NCBI GenBank assembly: GCA_019637615.1
Contig: JAHBVJ010000016.1
Location: 62,001 to 126,000 of the forward strand
Length of the DNA stretch: 64,000 nucleotides
Direction: 5' to 3'
DNA from: Anaerolineae bacterium
GTDB taxonomy: Bacteria > Chloroflexota > Anaerolineae > Aggregatilineales > UBA2796
The notes under the pieces were generated by a model. It made no database searches. It was not told the origin of the DNA and worked only from the letters and a program-made list of their open reading frames with translations. Both the position numbers and the translations under genes were made by a program. Shown piece by piece: positions 25,798 through 34,297 of the stretch (the first letter of the stretch is position 1; the number at the start of each line of letters is the position of its first letter).

Positions 25798-26457
25798 ATG
25801 GTATATACCGTGATCGCTGCCAACGGCGATTTGGTGGATGGCGAGGCCGTCCGCTCGGCGCTGGCGCTGCCATTCGACCAACCATCGCTGATCATCGCGG
25901 CGGATGGTGGGCTGCGTCATCTCGTGGCGTTAGGGATGACGCCTAACGTCGTGATTGGCGACATGGATTCGGCTGATCCGGCGCAGCTTGCCGAGGCCGA
26001 ACGCGGCGGTGCTGAACTCCTGCGATTTTCCCCACACAAAAATGAAACCGATCTGGAATTGGCGGTACTGGAAGCGGTCAAGCGCGGCGGCGATGTGATC
26101 CGCATCATCGGCGCATTGGGCGACCGTTTTGACCAGAGCATCAGCAACGTACATTTACTAGCGCTGCCCGAATTGCGCGGCTGCAAGGCCAGTTTGGTGA
26201 GTGGAAAACAAACCTTAAGCCTGAGCTTCCCCGGCGAAACCGTGCTCACCGGCAATCCGGGCGATACCGTATCGCTGATCCCCGTGGCGGGGGATGCCAG
26301 CGGGATCGTGACGGAGCAGCTTGAATATCCGCTGCGGCATGAAACACTGCGGTTCGGGGCGGCGCGCGGTGTCAGTAATGTGATGCTCATACAGCAAGCA
26401 AAATTTAGCTTCGAGACGGGCGTGTTGCTCGTTGTGCACACCATAGGGAGAGCGTAA
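25798..26457 (+). CDS. thiN: Thiamine pyrophosphokinase
   Basis: 219 residues. It transfers pyrophosphate from ATP to thiamine, giving the cofactor TPP. Family landmarks: IIAADGGLRHLVALGMTPNVVIGDMDS (residues about 32-58, with the ADGG and GDxDS metal/ATP motifs), the FSPHKNETDLELAV segment and IIGALGDRFDQSISN near 104-118. The C-terminal domain (GDTVSLIPVAGDASGIVTEQLEYPL, ARGVSNVM) binds thiamine. Start is the ATG at 25798 just after the terminator T run; a GTG at 25789 lies inside the hairpin and is unlikely. It is the first gene of the TPP-controlled operon, implying salvage of thiamine. Confidence 0.93.
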   Translation: MVYTVIAANGDLVDGEAVRSALALPFDQPSLIIAADGGLRHLVALGMTPNVVIGDMDSADPAQLAEAERGGAELLRFSPHKNETDLELAVLEAVKRGGDVIRIIGALGDRFDQSISNVHLLALPELRGCKASLVSGKQTLSLSFPGETVLTGNPGDTVSLIPVAGDASGIVTEQLEYPLRHETLRFGAARGVSNVMLIQQAKFSFETGVLLVVHTIGRA

Positions 26458-26459
26458 CT

Positions 26460-26747
26460 ATGTCTAGTCGTATTGTGACAGTGGGCGTGGAAGTGCTGCC
26501 GCTGCACGAAGATCCGTATCCCATCGTGGATCGGGCGATTGCCGCGATCAAGGCGACGGGGATCAAACATGAAGTCTCGCCGTTGGAGACGGTGCTCGAA
26601 GGCACGCTGGATGAATGCCTCGCGGCGGTGAAGGCGGCACACGAAGCGTGTTTTGAGGCGGGCGTGCGGCGGGCAGTAACGATTGTCAAGATCGCGGACT
26701 CGGTGACGGGTTCGACCATCGATGACAAGATGGTGAAGTACCGTTGA
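26460..26747 (+). CDS. Thiamine-binding protein, MTH1187/YqgV family
   Basis: 95 residues, small alpha+beta fold. VGVEVLPLHEDPYPIVDRAIAAIKATGIKHEVSPLETVLEG and ECLAAVKAAHEACFEAGVRRAVTIVKI match the MTH1187/YkoF-like family (formerly DUF77), whose members bind thiamine or related pyrimidines. It lies two bases after the thiN stop behind GGGAG, and its stop overlaps the permease start. The setting in a TPP-riboswitch operon supports a thiamine or HMP role. Confidence 0.88.
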   Translation: MSSRIVTVGVEVLPLHEDPYPIVDRAIAAIKATGIKHEVSPLETVLEGTLDECLAAVKAAHEACFEAGVRRAVTIVKIADSVTGSTIDDKMVKYR

Positions 26748-27583
26748 CAACCCGATCTACGTTACTGCGCCCCGTCGCCGTCGCACTGGATGCGTTCGGG
26801 CGGCGGCCTGTGCTGCCCTTGTTGATCCTCGTTGGCCTTGTGTGTTTGTGGCAGGCGTTGGCGCAGCTCGATCAGTCGCGCATCAAGGTCATCCCCGCGC
26901 CGTCTGAGATCGCGGCGGCGGCATGGCGAACACAGGAGACACTGCTCACCCGACACATTCCAGCGACACTGCTGGTGACGGCGCTCGGCACGGGAATCGC
27001 GGTGGCGTTCGGCTTAGTGGTGGCGACCGCCCTCGATTTCTCGCCACTGCTGCGACGGGCGGTGTATCCGCTGCTGATCGCGTCGCAGACGATCCCCACC
27101 ATCGCGCTGGCGACGATCCTCGTGATGATCTTCGGCTTCGCGCTGCTGCCTAAAGTGATCGTGGTGGTGCTGTTCTGCTTTTTTCCGGTGATGGTGAACA
27201 CCATCGACGGGTTGGCGGCGACCGATCCCGATCTGCTGGCGTTGCTGCGCTCGATGGGCGCGACAAGCTGGCAGCGGTGGCGGATGGTGCGCTTTCCGGC
27301 GGCGCTGCCTTCCTTCTTCAGCGGGCTGCGTGTGGCGATGACCTACAGCGTGACGGGCGCGATCACGAGCGAGTATGTGATGGGATCGCAAGACGGACTA
27401 GGGCAGTATCTGCGCGCGGCGTATCAATCGGGCAAGACCGACCAAGCCTTCGCCGCCATCGCCATCGTCGCGCTGCTAAGTATCGCACTGGTGCTGATCG
27501 TGTCCGCTGTGGAACGGTTAGCGCTGCCGTGGTTTTTCTCGCAAGCCCGATCGACGCATTGGAACGAACCGGGTATTTATTGA
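26744..27583 (+). CDS. ABC transporter permease for a thiamine precursor (ThiX-like)
   Basis: 279 residues with about six helices. The pattern follows the SsuC/TauC/ThiX permease family: VIPAPSEIAAAAWRTQETLLTRHIPATL near residues 48-75, then the coupling loop DLLALLRSMGATSWQRWRMVRFPAALPSFFSGLRVA, and SEYVMGSQDGLGQYLRAA. It probably starts at a TTG that overlaps the previous stop (TTGA), as no other start fits. With the adjacent NMT1-type binding protein it should import a pyrimidine precursor such as formylaminopyrimidine, HMP or thiamine. The expected ATPase gene (thiZ) is absent. Confidence 0.85.
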   Translation: MTTRSTLLRPVAVALDAFGRRPVLPLLILVGLVCLWQALAQLDQSRIKVIPAPSEIAAAAWRTQETLLTRHIPATLLVTALGTGIAVAFGLVVATALDFSPLLRRAVYPLLIASQTIPTIALATILVMIFGFALLPKVIVVVLFCFFPVMVNTIDGLAATDPDLLALLRSMGATSWQRWRMVRFPAALPSFFSGLRVAMTYSVTGAITSEYVMGSQDGLGQYLRAAYQSGKTDQAFAAIAIVALLSIALVLIVSAVERLALPWFFSQARSTHWNEPGIY

Positions 27584-27592
27584 GAGGTTGAG

Positions 27593-28666
27593 ATGAAACG
27601 AACATTCGCAATTTTTGCTGTGTTATTGGTGGCGTTGATGGCTGTCAGTAACGCGGCGCTGCCTGCACAGGCGACCAGTAATCAAGAAGCAACCGCGACT
27701 CCCGCCGCCACCAGCGATCCGCTCGGCGGCGCGACGGAGTTCGCCAAAGCCACGCAGCCCACCGACATCAAAGTGATGCTGGATTGGACGCCGAACACGA
27801 ATCATGCGGGCTTATACATCGCCCAAGAAAAAGGGTACTTCAAAGACGCCAATTTGAACGTGGAACTGCTGCCGCCCGGTGATGCGCTGCCAGAACAGGT
27901 AGTGGGATTGAACACCGTGCAGTTCGGCGTGAGCTATTCCGAAGGATTCTCGTTTAACCGTGTGAGCGGCGTCCCGATTGTGTCCATCGCCGCGATTTTG
28001 CAGCATAACACATCAGGCTTCGCAGCGCTGCACGAGAAGCACCCGCTGAAGACGCCCGCCGACTTGAAGGGCTTGCGATACGGCGCGTTCGGATCGCCCA
28101 TCGAGCAGCCGTTCATCGATACGCTGATGAAGTGTGAAGGCGTGACGGATAGCACTATCGAGATGATCAACGTCGGCTACGTCGATCCGCTGCCGCTGCT
28201 GGAGCGCGACAAGATCGATTTTACATGGCTGTTTTACGGGTGGGACGGCTTGCGCAGTCAGGTCGCTGGACTGCCACTGGACATCATCATGTTGAAGGAT
28301 TACACACAGTGCGTACCGGATTACTACACGCCGATCTTGATCACGAACGAGGAGATGATCAAGACGCAGCCGGATGTTGTCAAGGCGTTCGTACAGGCGG
28401 CGGCGCGCGGATACGCAGACGCGATCAAGAATCCAGCGGAAGCGGCGGATATTTTGCTAAAGGCCGCGCCTGACCTCGATCCGGCGCTGGTGAAATTGAG
28501 TGCGGAATGGTTAGCGTCGCAGTATCAGGCTGATGCGTCCCAGTGGGGCGAGCAGCAAGCCGAGGTCTGGCAGAAATTCGTAGACTTCATGGTGACGAAT
28601 AAGGTGCTGGACAAAGCGTATGACGTGAACGCAGCGTTCACGAACGATTATTTGCCGCGAAAATAG
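27593..28666 (+). CDS. NMT1/THI5-like substrate-binding protein (ThiY-like)
   Basis: 357 residues with a signal peptide (residues 1-27) and a Thr/Ala-rich linker, then a type-2 periplasmic-binding fold. IKVMLDWTPNTNHAGLYIAQEKGYFKDANLNVELLPPG near 62-98 is diagnostic of the NMT1/THI5-like ThiY family, where the WTPNTNH segment contacts the pyrimidine. VGLNTVQFGVSYSEGF and YGWDGLRSQ are also typical. In Gram-positive cells it would be tethered or free outside the membrane. GAGAGG precedes the ATG. It is the last gene of the operon, followed by a bidirectional hairpin. Confidence 0.9.
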   Translation: MKRTFAIFAVLLVALMAVSNAALPAQATSNQEATATPAATSDPLGGATEFAKATQPTDIKVMLDWTPNTNHAGLYIAQEKGYFKDANLNVELLPPGDALPEQVVGLNTVQFGVSYSEGFSFNRVSGVPIVSIAAILQHNTSGFAALHEKHPLKTPADLKGLRYGAFGSPIEQPFIDTLMKCEGVTDSTIEMINVGYVDPLPLLERDKIDFTWLFYGWDGLRSQVAGLPLDIIMLKDYTQCVPDYYTPILITNEEMIKTQPDVVKAFVQAAARGYADAIKNPAEAADILLKAAPDLDPALVKLSAEWLASQYQADASQWGEQQAEVWQKFVDFMVTNKVLDKAYDVNAAFTNDYLPRK

Positions 28667-28745
28667 CCGAGGACGCTGACCGTTTTGCCTGTCGCATCAA
28701 GCACATGCAGTGTCTCGCACGGACAGGTTCAACATCGCGAGAACG

Positions 28746-28781
28746 CAGCTACCGCCCTGTGAGCGACGGGCGCGGTAGCTG
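28746..28781. terminator. Bidirectional terminator after the thiamine operon
   Basis: CAGCTACCGC/GCGGTAGCTG stem of 10 bp with a partly self-paired 16-base loop, between the ThiY-like gene and the convergent membrane protein gene. Confidence 0.65.
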
Positions 28782-28798
28782 TGAGGTGCCTCAGTAGA

Positions 28799-29281
28799 TT
28801 AGTCCAGCGTTTCGAAATAGCGTTTGACTTCCGCACGGGTAAGATACCAACCTACTAAAGCGTTGCAGGCGGCGATCCCAAACGCCAATAGGATCAACGA
28901 CGCCCCTAGCTTCGAGCCATCCGCATAGGCGATCTTGAGGGCGGGGATCGACAGCAGCGAAACGGCGGTCATGAGGCCGGAAAGGACGAGCGTCGAAGAA
29001 CGCGACGAGGGTTGGTTGGCCCACAGTCCGAGCGCGCACATCACCATCCACGCGCCGACCAGCGCGCCCGCCGCGACCATGATCAGGAGCATGACGAGGC
29101 CGCTGGTGTAGAAGTGGTTGCCTGCCGCCATATACCACGCCATCGATACGACCGAAGTGATCATAAAAATGACTCCTAACAAGAAGCTAATGCCCATCAG
29201 TAGATAGAAGCCAATCACGAACGCGACGCCATCGGGGCGTGAATAGACGGCACGGACGGTGCCCGTTGTAGTTTTCAGCAT
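28799..29281 (-). CDS. Four-helix membrane protein, unknown function
   Basis: 160 residues. Four hydrophobic segments are visible at about 18-45, 60-85, 97-115 and 125-147, with a short cytoplasmic tail rich in charges (TRAEVKRYFETLD). There is no signature motif. AAGGA lies about 12 bases before the ATG. It is flanked by the convergent thiamine operon and the htpG gene, neither of which suggests a role. Confidence 0.6.
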   Translation of the reverse strand: MLKTTTGTVRAVYSRPDGVAFVIGFYLLMGISFLLGVIFMITSVVSMAWYMAAGNHFYTSGLVMLLIMVAAGALVGAWMVMCALGLWANQPSSRSSTLVLSGLMTAVSLLSIPALKIAYADGSKLGASLILLAFGIAACNALVGWYLTRAEVKRYFETLD

Positions 29282-29441
29282 GGAGCGTTTTATCCTTGCG
29301 TTTGGTTGCGATGGTCACAGTGTAGGCTGAGATGGCGGCGGCATATACAGCAGTGTGCAGGAAGTGGGGTTCATACTTTCGAGGGAAACAAACAGGGCAG
29401 ATCGAGTGACCTGCCCTGAGCGCATGACGATAGAAGCGCGA

Positions 29442-31289
29442 TTAGTGCTTGGTCGCGGCAAGCATCAGTTTTTGCATCAGCGGCACCATGTCAGCGGGAT
29501 TCGGGTGGATGCCTTCATCGAGCATGGCACTGCCGTAGAGCGCTTCGACCACTTCGCTGGCGAGCGTTTCGTCCGTCAGCGACGACAAGTTGTGGATCAG
29601 CGGATGGCGCGGGTTGATCTCCAAGATGCGTTTGGGCGCTTCGTATTCTTGCCCCAACGCCTTGTAGACGCGCTCCATATCCGCGCCGAAGCCCTTGTCC
29701 GACGAGACGAGACGGGCGGGACTGGTGGTCAGCACCTTCGACTCACGGACGGCAGCGACTTTATCACCGAGCACCGTTTCGATGCGGTTGAGCAGCGAAT
29801 TCAAGACATTTTCGACCAGCGGATCTTCTTCCGGCGGGGCGTTTTCATCCTTCTTCGCATCGGGCAGGCTGAGATCGGCATCCGCTGCGTTGTGCAGTTT
29901 TTTGCCATCATATTCGGGCAGCGAATTGACCATAAAACTGTCGATGGTTTCATTCAGGAGCAGCACTTCGATGCCGCGCGCCTTGAAGGGTTCCAAGTGC
30001 GGGCTGCGCTGCAAGGACTTCAGATCGTCGCCAAAGAGGTAGTAAATCTCGCTCTGGCCTTCGATCATGCGTCCGATGTAGTCCTTGAGCGTGACCCAAC
30101 CCTCTTGCGTGGAGGAGTGGAAGCGCACCAGACCTGCCAACCGATCTTTGCTGCTGGCGTCGGTGACGATCCCTTCCTTGATCAGACGTCCAAATTCGTT
30201 CCACAGCGTCAAGAATTTGTCGGGGTCTTTCTCCGATAGGTTGTTGAGTTCGGTGATGACCTTGCCCGTCAACGTTTGCTTGAGACGCTGCATCAGGCGG
30301 TTGGACTGCACCGTTTCGCGGCTGATGTTGAGCGGCAAATCTTCGGAATCGACTACGCCATGAATGAAGCGCATCCAATCCGGCAGCAGATCTTTGCTGT
30401 GCTGCTGGATGAGCACTTTGCGCGCGTAGAGCTGCGGCCCGCCTTGATGATCCTGCTGGAAGATGCCGCGATCCAGCTTGGACGGGATGAACAGCAGGCT
30501 GTAGAACTGCACGGGCGCATCGCTGACCTGATGGATGGTCACCAGCGGCTTTTCGAAGTCGTAAGTAAGCTGCTGATAGAATTCTTTGTATTCGTCCTCG
30601 GTCACTTCGCGCGGGGTGCGCCGCCAGATCGCGGTTTGGGCATTGGCAACGGTCTCACCGATGTAGATCGGGAAGGCGACGTAATTCGAGTGCTTCTTGA
30701 TGATGTTTTTCAGGCGATAATCGTTCAGGAATTCGTCGGCATCTTCTTTGACGTGGATCACGATGTCGGTGCCGCGTGTGGTCTTTTCCGCTGGCTCGAT
30801 GGTATAGGCGTTGCTGCCGTCGCTCGTCCATGTGTAGGCGGTTTCGTCTAGGCGGTACGAACGTGAGGTCACGCTGACCTTATCCGCGACCATGAAGACG
30901 GAATAGAAGCCGACGCCGAACTGCCCGATGATGTCTGTCGAGCCGCTGCCCTTCTCTTTGAGCGCGTTGAGGAACGAGGATGCCCCCGAATGCGCAATGG
31001 TGCCAAGATTCTCGATCATCTCGTCGTGGTTCATGCCGATGCCGTTATCGCTGACGGTGATCGTCTTGGCGTCTTTGTCGAAACTGATGTGGATGGCGGG
31101 TTCGGCTTCGGGATCGAGCACGTCTTTGTTGGTGAGGAGTTCAAACTGCATCCGGTTGATGGCATCGGAAGCGTTGGAAACAATCTCACGCAAGAAAATC
31201 TCGCGGTCAGTGTACAGCGAGTGAACGAGGATGTTCAGTAGCTGCTGTACCTCCGCACGGAATTCGAAAGTTTGAGTCGCTGTAGACAT
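29442..31289 (-). CDS. htpG: Chaperone HtpG (Hsp90)
   Basis: 615 residues, the usual length. It is an ATP-dependent cytosolic chaperone dimer. The GHKL ATPase domain has FLREIVSNASDAINRMQFELLT (residues about 34-55, with the catalytic Glu and the Asn), VSDNGIGMNHDEMIENLGTIAHSG, and the lid GQFGVGFYSVFMVADKV. The middle domain carries LPLNISRETVQ with the gamma-phosphate Arg. The C-terminal dimerisation domain ends normally. GGGGAAG precedes the ATG. There is no CIRCE element upstream. The gene appears monocistronic. Confidence 0.97.
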   Translation of the reverse strand: MSTATQTFEFRAEVQQLLNILVHSLYTDREIFLREIVSNASDAINRMQFELLTNKDVLDPEAEPAIHISFDKDAKTITVSDNGIGMNHDEMIENLGTIAHSGASSFLNALKEKGSGSTDIIGQFGVGFYSVFMVADKVSVTSRSYRLDETAYTWTSDGSNAYTIEPAEKTTRGTDIVIHVKEDADEFLNDYRLKNIIKKHSNYVAFPIYIGETVANAQTAIWRRTPREVTEDEYKEFYQQLTYDFEKPLVTIHQVSDAPVQFYSLLFIPSKLDRGIFQQDHQGGPQLYARKVLIQQHSKDLLPDWMRFIHGVVDSEDLPLNISRETVQSNRLMQRLKQTLTGKVITELNNLSEKDPDKFLTLWNEFGRLIKEGIVTDASSKDRLAGLVRFHSSTQEGWVTLKDYIGRMIEGQSEIYYLFGDDLKSLQRSPHLEPFKARGIEVLLLNETIDSFMVNSLPEYDGKKLHNAADADLSLPDAKKDENAPPEEDPLVENVLNSLLNRIETVLGDKVAAVRESKVLTTSPARLVSSDKGFGADMERVYKALGQEYEAPKRILEINPRHPLIHNLSSLTDETLASEVVEALYGSAMLDEGIHPNPADMVPLMQKLMLAATKH

Positions 31290-31454
31290 AGGCGATCTTC
31301 CCCTACTACAATACAGGTTTAAGGATGCGATTTACTCTAGCGAATGATGTTAACGAATTTTTGTTAGACTTACGCAAGAAATTGGTAGAAGGAAGCTTTG
31401 ATTTTGCGGGGATGATATACCCAGTCGGCAATATTGGAGGATAAACTAAGAGGT

Positions 31455-31811
31455 TCAAGTGCTAGATTCATCATTTGATGCCTCAGCCGTCGAAAGCATC
31501 GATGCCACCGCAGCCCTTAAATCCGACAACTGTTCGACAGCATTCCACACAAAGTTCAAATCAACTTTGTCATAGTTGTGAATAAGGAAGTCCCGAAAGC
31601 CTACAATTTGTTTCCAAGGAATATTGGTGTAATCAGCGAGGATCTCACCGGGTAAACACTTTACAATTTCTCCAATGACTTCATATGAACGAATAACAGC
31701 ATTCTGCGTTTTGCGATCCTGAAAGAATTCGGTTCGCCCGTCAGCAACAAAGTCCTCAATATCATGAATCTGAGTTAACAAGTCTTTCAGATATGCCACA
31801 ACGCGTGTCAT
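31455..31811 (-). CDS. hepT: HepT-like HEPN toxin (DUF86)
   Basis: 118 residues, helical. The HEPN ribonuclease motif R-x4-H-x-Y is present as RDFLIHNY (Arg73, His78, Tyr80). In characterised HepT/MntA pairs the toxin cleaves RNA and is silenced when the antitoxin adds AMP to the motif Tyr. VGFRDFLIHNYDKVDLNFVW is typical of the family. Its start overlaps the stop of the nucleotidyltransferase gene by four bases (ATGA), so the two are translated together. The pair looks more AT-rich than its neighbours, in line with acquisition by transfer. Confidence 0.9.
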   Translation of the reverse strand: MTRVVAYLKDLLTQIHDIEDFVADGRTEFFQDRKTQNAVIRSYEVIGEIVKCLPGEILADYTNIPWKQIVGFRDFLIHNYDKVDLNFVWNAVEQLSDLRAAVASMLSTAEASNDESST

Positions 31812-32131
31812 AACTTCGTTGCGTCCTTGAGCGCGTGGAGTTTGATCGCTGGTTTGAGCGTGTCATCAGTGGAGAGATCAACTTCGCGGTGTAGTAATTC
31901 TCCTAGCGCCTGCCACAAGCCGACCATATCCCAGATTGTCGATTCAGGACGGAATTGAACAAGGAAGTCAACATCACTATCAGGCTGTGCTTCGCCCCGC
32001 GCAACTGAACCGAAGATGCGCACATTGTACGCACCATAATGTGAAGCGAGTTGAAGGATTTGATCGCGTTTATTCCCAATAATGTCATGGATCCCTAAGC
32101 CGTGTTGAACCACCATGTCATGGATCTCCAT
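31808..32131 (-). CDS. mntA: MntA-like minimal nucleotidyltransferase antitoxin
   Basis: 107 residues from ATG 32131; 32116 is an alternative with GGAG better placed. The nucleotidyltransferase signature GS-x10-D-x-D is intact: GSVARGEAQPDSDVDF, preceded by GAYNVRIF. A third acidic residue lies in the REVDLSTDD segment. Proteins of this family use ATP to AMPylate the partner HEPN toxin. It is the first gene of the pair, as is usual for mntA-hepT modules. Confidence 0.88.
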   Translation of the reverse strand: MEIHDMVVQHGLGIHDIIGNKRDQILQLASHYGAYNVRIFGSVARGEAQPDSDVDFLVQFRPESTIWDMVGLWQALGELLHREVDLSTDDTLKPAIKLHALKDATKL

Positions 32132-32244
32132 GTTTTTCTTAGACAATTATAGGGGCATTTGCCAATCGAGATCGATAATAAACAGCGGGACAACTATGAG
32201 ATTGCCCGCTGTTGAGAAGCGGCTGTGAGTTTTATTCATCGCAG

Positions 32245-32745
32245 TTACAGCATCAGCACGGCGGCGATGGGCAGGCTGAGGATGGCGCAGAAGACGATGC
32301 CCTTGAAGTAGTTCTTCACCTGTAGGGTTAACGTCATGTACTCCGCATAGTTCAGGCTTTCTGTGCCGGGGAGTACCATGAATTTCGGCTTCATCACGGT
32401 CAGCACGAGGTAATCGATCACGGCGGCATCGAACAGGTTGAAGATGTTCGTGATCAAGAACACGTGCAGATAGGCCGTCAAAAAGGGCAGTGTGCCGCCG
32501 TTCATGGCCTTGAGCTGCAAGCCGGAGACGAACGGAATGCCGAACATGAGCAGCAGAAATGGCACCATCATGGCGGCTTGCAGGCGTTTTTCCTGCTTGG
32601 TGTTGGGCGGAACTTGGCGGCGCAGCTCGACAGGATAGTCTTGCAGCCACAGACGCGGGTTATAGATCAGCGATCCGAAGATCACGATGCCGAGCGCAAG
32701 GCTCAACAACAGTCCGTCGATCAGGATACGTTCTAGCGATAGCAT
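32245..32745 (-). CDS. Four-helix membrane protein, unknown function
   Basis: 166 residues with hydrophobic segments at about 10-28, 59-77, 88-113 and 145-166. A charged cytoplasmic loop (PVELRRQVPPNTKQEKRLQ) lies between helices 1 and 2. A good GGAGGGG ribosome site precedes the ATG. It is divergent from the glutaredoxin-thioredoxin reductase gene, and a 14-bp palindrome lies between them, so the two may share a regulator. No family is recognised. Confidence 0.65.
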   Translation of the reverse strand: MLSLERILIDGLLLSLALGIVIFGSLIYNPRLWLQDYPVELRRQVPPNTKQEKRLQAAMMVPFLLLMFGIPFVSGLQLKAMNGGTLPFLTAYLHVFLITNIFNLFDAAVIDYLVLTVMKPKFMVLPGTESLNYAEYMTLTLQVKNYFKGIVFCAILSLPIAAVLML

Positions 32746-32779
32746 TTTCCCCTCCGATTTGATTTGTCTATCATTAATT

Positions 32780-32793
32780 TTAGACTAGTCTAA
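32780..32793. promoter_or_regulatory. Perfect 14-bp palindrome in a divergent promoter region
   Basis: TTAGACTAGTCTAA is its own reverse complement. It sits between the start of the membrane protein gene (32745) and the redox gene (32924), in AT-rich sequence. Length and position fit a dimeric repressor such as a MarR- or TetR-type protein. Confidence 0.5.
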
Positions 32794-32923
32794 TTTTGTG
32801 TCAATGTATAAGTCATCAAAAGTCTTGAAAAATGTCGTAAAAATCGAAGCGGTTGTAACATCCACGTGGATACGACGACTAATCAAGGTTGTATTTTCCC
32901 TTTCCATTATGTGGAGCACCTTC

Positions 32924-34153
32924 ATGACTGAACAGAGCGCAGTAACGGTATACGGGGCGACGTGGTGCCCGGATTGCCGCCGCAGCAAGAAATTTCTGAG
33001 CGAGCAGTTGATCCGCTTTCAGTGGGTGGATATTGAAGAAAACGAAGATGGGCGCAAACTGGTCGAGGCGAAAAATAACGGCAAGCGCATCATCCCGACG
33101 ATTGTGTTTGAAGACGGCTCGTTTCTGGTGGAGCCGAGCAACGCCGACTTAGCCAGCAAATTAGGCTTGCAAACCAAGCCCAAACGTGAAGTTTACGATC
33201 TGGTCATCATTGGCGGCGGGCCATGCGGCCTGACGGCGGCACTATACGCGGCGCGCGAGGGCGTGGAAACGTTGGTGATCGAGCGTAGCGGCTTGGGCGG
33301 GCAAGCAGGAACAACCGCCGAGATCGCGAATTTCCCCGGCTTCCCCGATGGCGTGGCGGGCGCAGAGTTCGCGGATCGGTTGGTGGCGCAGGCGAAGAAG
33401 TTCGGCGTGGAGATATTGCAAGCGCAAGAGGTCAACGCGATTGATCCCGACGAGATGGGCGTGAAGGCGATTGATCTAGGGGATGGCACGCATATCCACG
33501 CGGACGCGGTATTAATCGCGACGGGCGCATCGTATCGGCGGTTGGGCGTGCCGGGGGAAGAAGATCATATCGGCGCGGGCGTGCATTACTGCGCGACGTG
33601 TGACGGCCCGTTCTACAAAGGCGCGGATAACGTGACCGTGATCGGCGGCGGCAACAGCGCCACCGAAGAGAGCTTGCACCTGTTGAAGTTCGTGCCACGC
33701 GTGCATATGCTGGTGCGCGGCGACTTGACCGCCAGCAAGACCGCGATTGATAAGGTGACGACCGAACCGGGGATCACGCTGCACCTGAACGCGAAAGTCA
33801 GGGAGATCAAAGGGCAAAGCGGCAAGGTCAATCAGGTGGTGTACGAAACGAAGGACGGCGCGACCGAAACGCTCGATACGCCCGCCGCATTTGTGTTCAT
33901 CGGTCAGAAGCCGAACACCGATTTCCTGAAAGGCAGAGTACGCATGGATGAGTACGGCTTCATCGTGACGGGACACGATCTGATGCATGGCGGCGAAAAG
34001 ATGACGCGCGTACCGTTCAACATGGAAACGAGCGCGGCGGGCGTGTTCGCGGCGGGAGATTGTCGTGTGGGGAGCACCAAGCAAGTCGCCAGCGCGGTTG
34101 GCGAGGGAGCCAGCGCCGCCATCGCGATCCGCGAATACCTGAAGACGATCTGA
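32924..34153 (+). CDS. Glutaredoxin-like domain fused to thioredoxin reductase
   Basis: 409 residues. Residues 5-80 form a glutaredoxin/NrdH-like fold with the redox pair Cys15-Pro-Asp-Cys18 in YGATWCPDCRR and the cis-Pro in RIIPTIVFEDG. Residues 90-409 are an NADPH-thioredoxin reductase: the FAD motif LVIIGGGPCGLTAA, the catalytic Cys223-Ala-Thr-Cys226 in HYCATCDG, the NADPH motif VIGGGNSATEES and the second FAD motif GVFAAGDCR. The fusion joins reductase to its electron acceptor in one chain. I start at ATG 32924 behind GTGGAG; the frame is open upstream but runs into the promoter region. Confidence 0.92.
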   Translation: MTEQSAVTVYGATWCPDCRRSKKFLSEQLIRFQWVDIEENEDGRKLVEAKNNGKRIIPTIVFEDGSFLVEPSNADLASKLGLQTKPKREVYDLVIIGGGPCGLTAALYAAREGVETLVIERSGLGGQAGTTAEIANFPGFPDGVAGAEFADRLVAQAKKFGVEILQAQEVNAIDPDEMGVKAIDLGDGTHIHADAVLIATGASYRRLGVPGEEDHIGAGVHYCATCDGPFYKGADNVTVIGGGNSATEESLHLLKFVPRVHMLVRGDLTASKTAIDKVTTEPGITLHLNAKVREIKGQSGKVNQVVYETKDGATETLDTPAAFVFIGQKPNTDFLKGRVRMDEYGFIVTGHDLMHGGEKMTRVPFNMETSAAGVFAAGDCRVGSTKQVASAVGEGASAAIAIREYLKTI

Positions 34154-34297
34154 TCGGCAGAACTGGCTACCTCGTTTTTAGCCAAGTTGCCGCGCCGCTT
34201 ATTTCACCGCGCATTCTCCGCCTGATGGTTTTGCGTTAGTATGGTTCAACCCGAAGACGGCGCAAGGGTTGGGCGGAATGCGTAAGGAATAAGCGGT

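Noticed and set aside
32798..32923. A 42-residue N-terminal extension of the glutaredoxin-reductase fusion
   Set aside because: It falls in the promoter region, and GTGGAG with an ATG at 32924 is a better start that matches the domain boundary.
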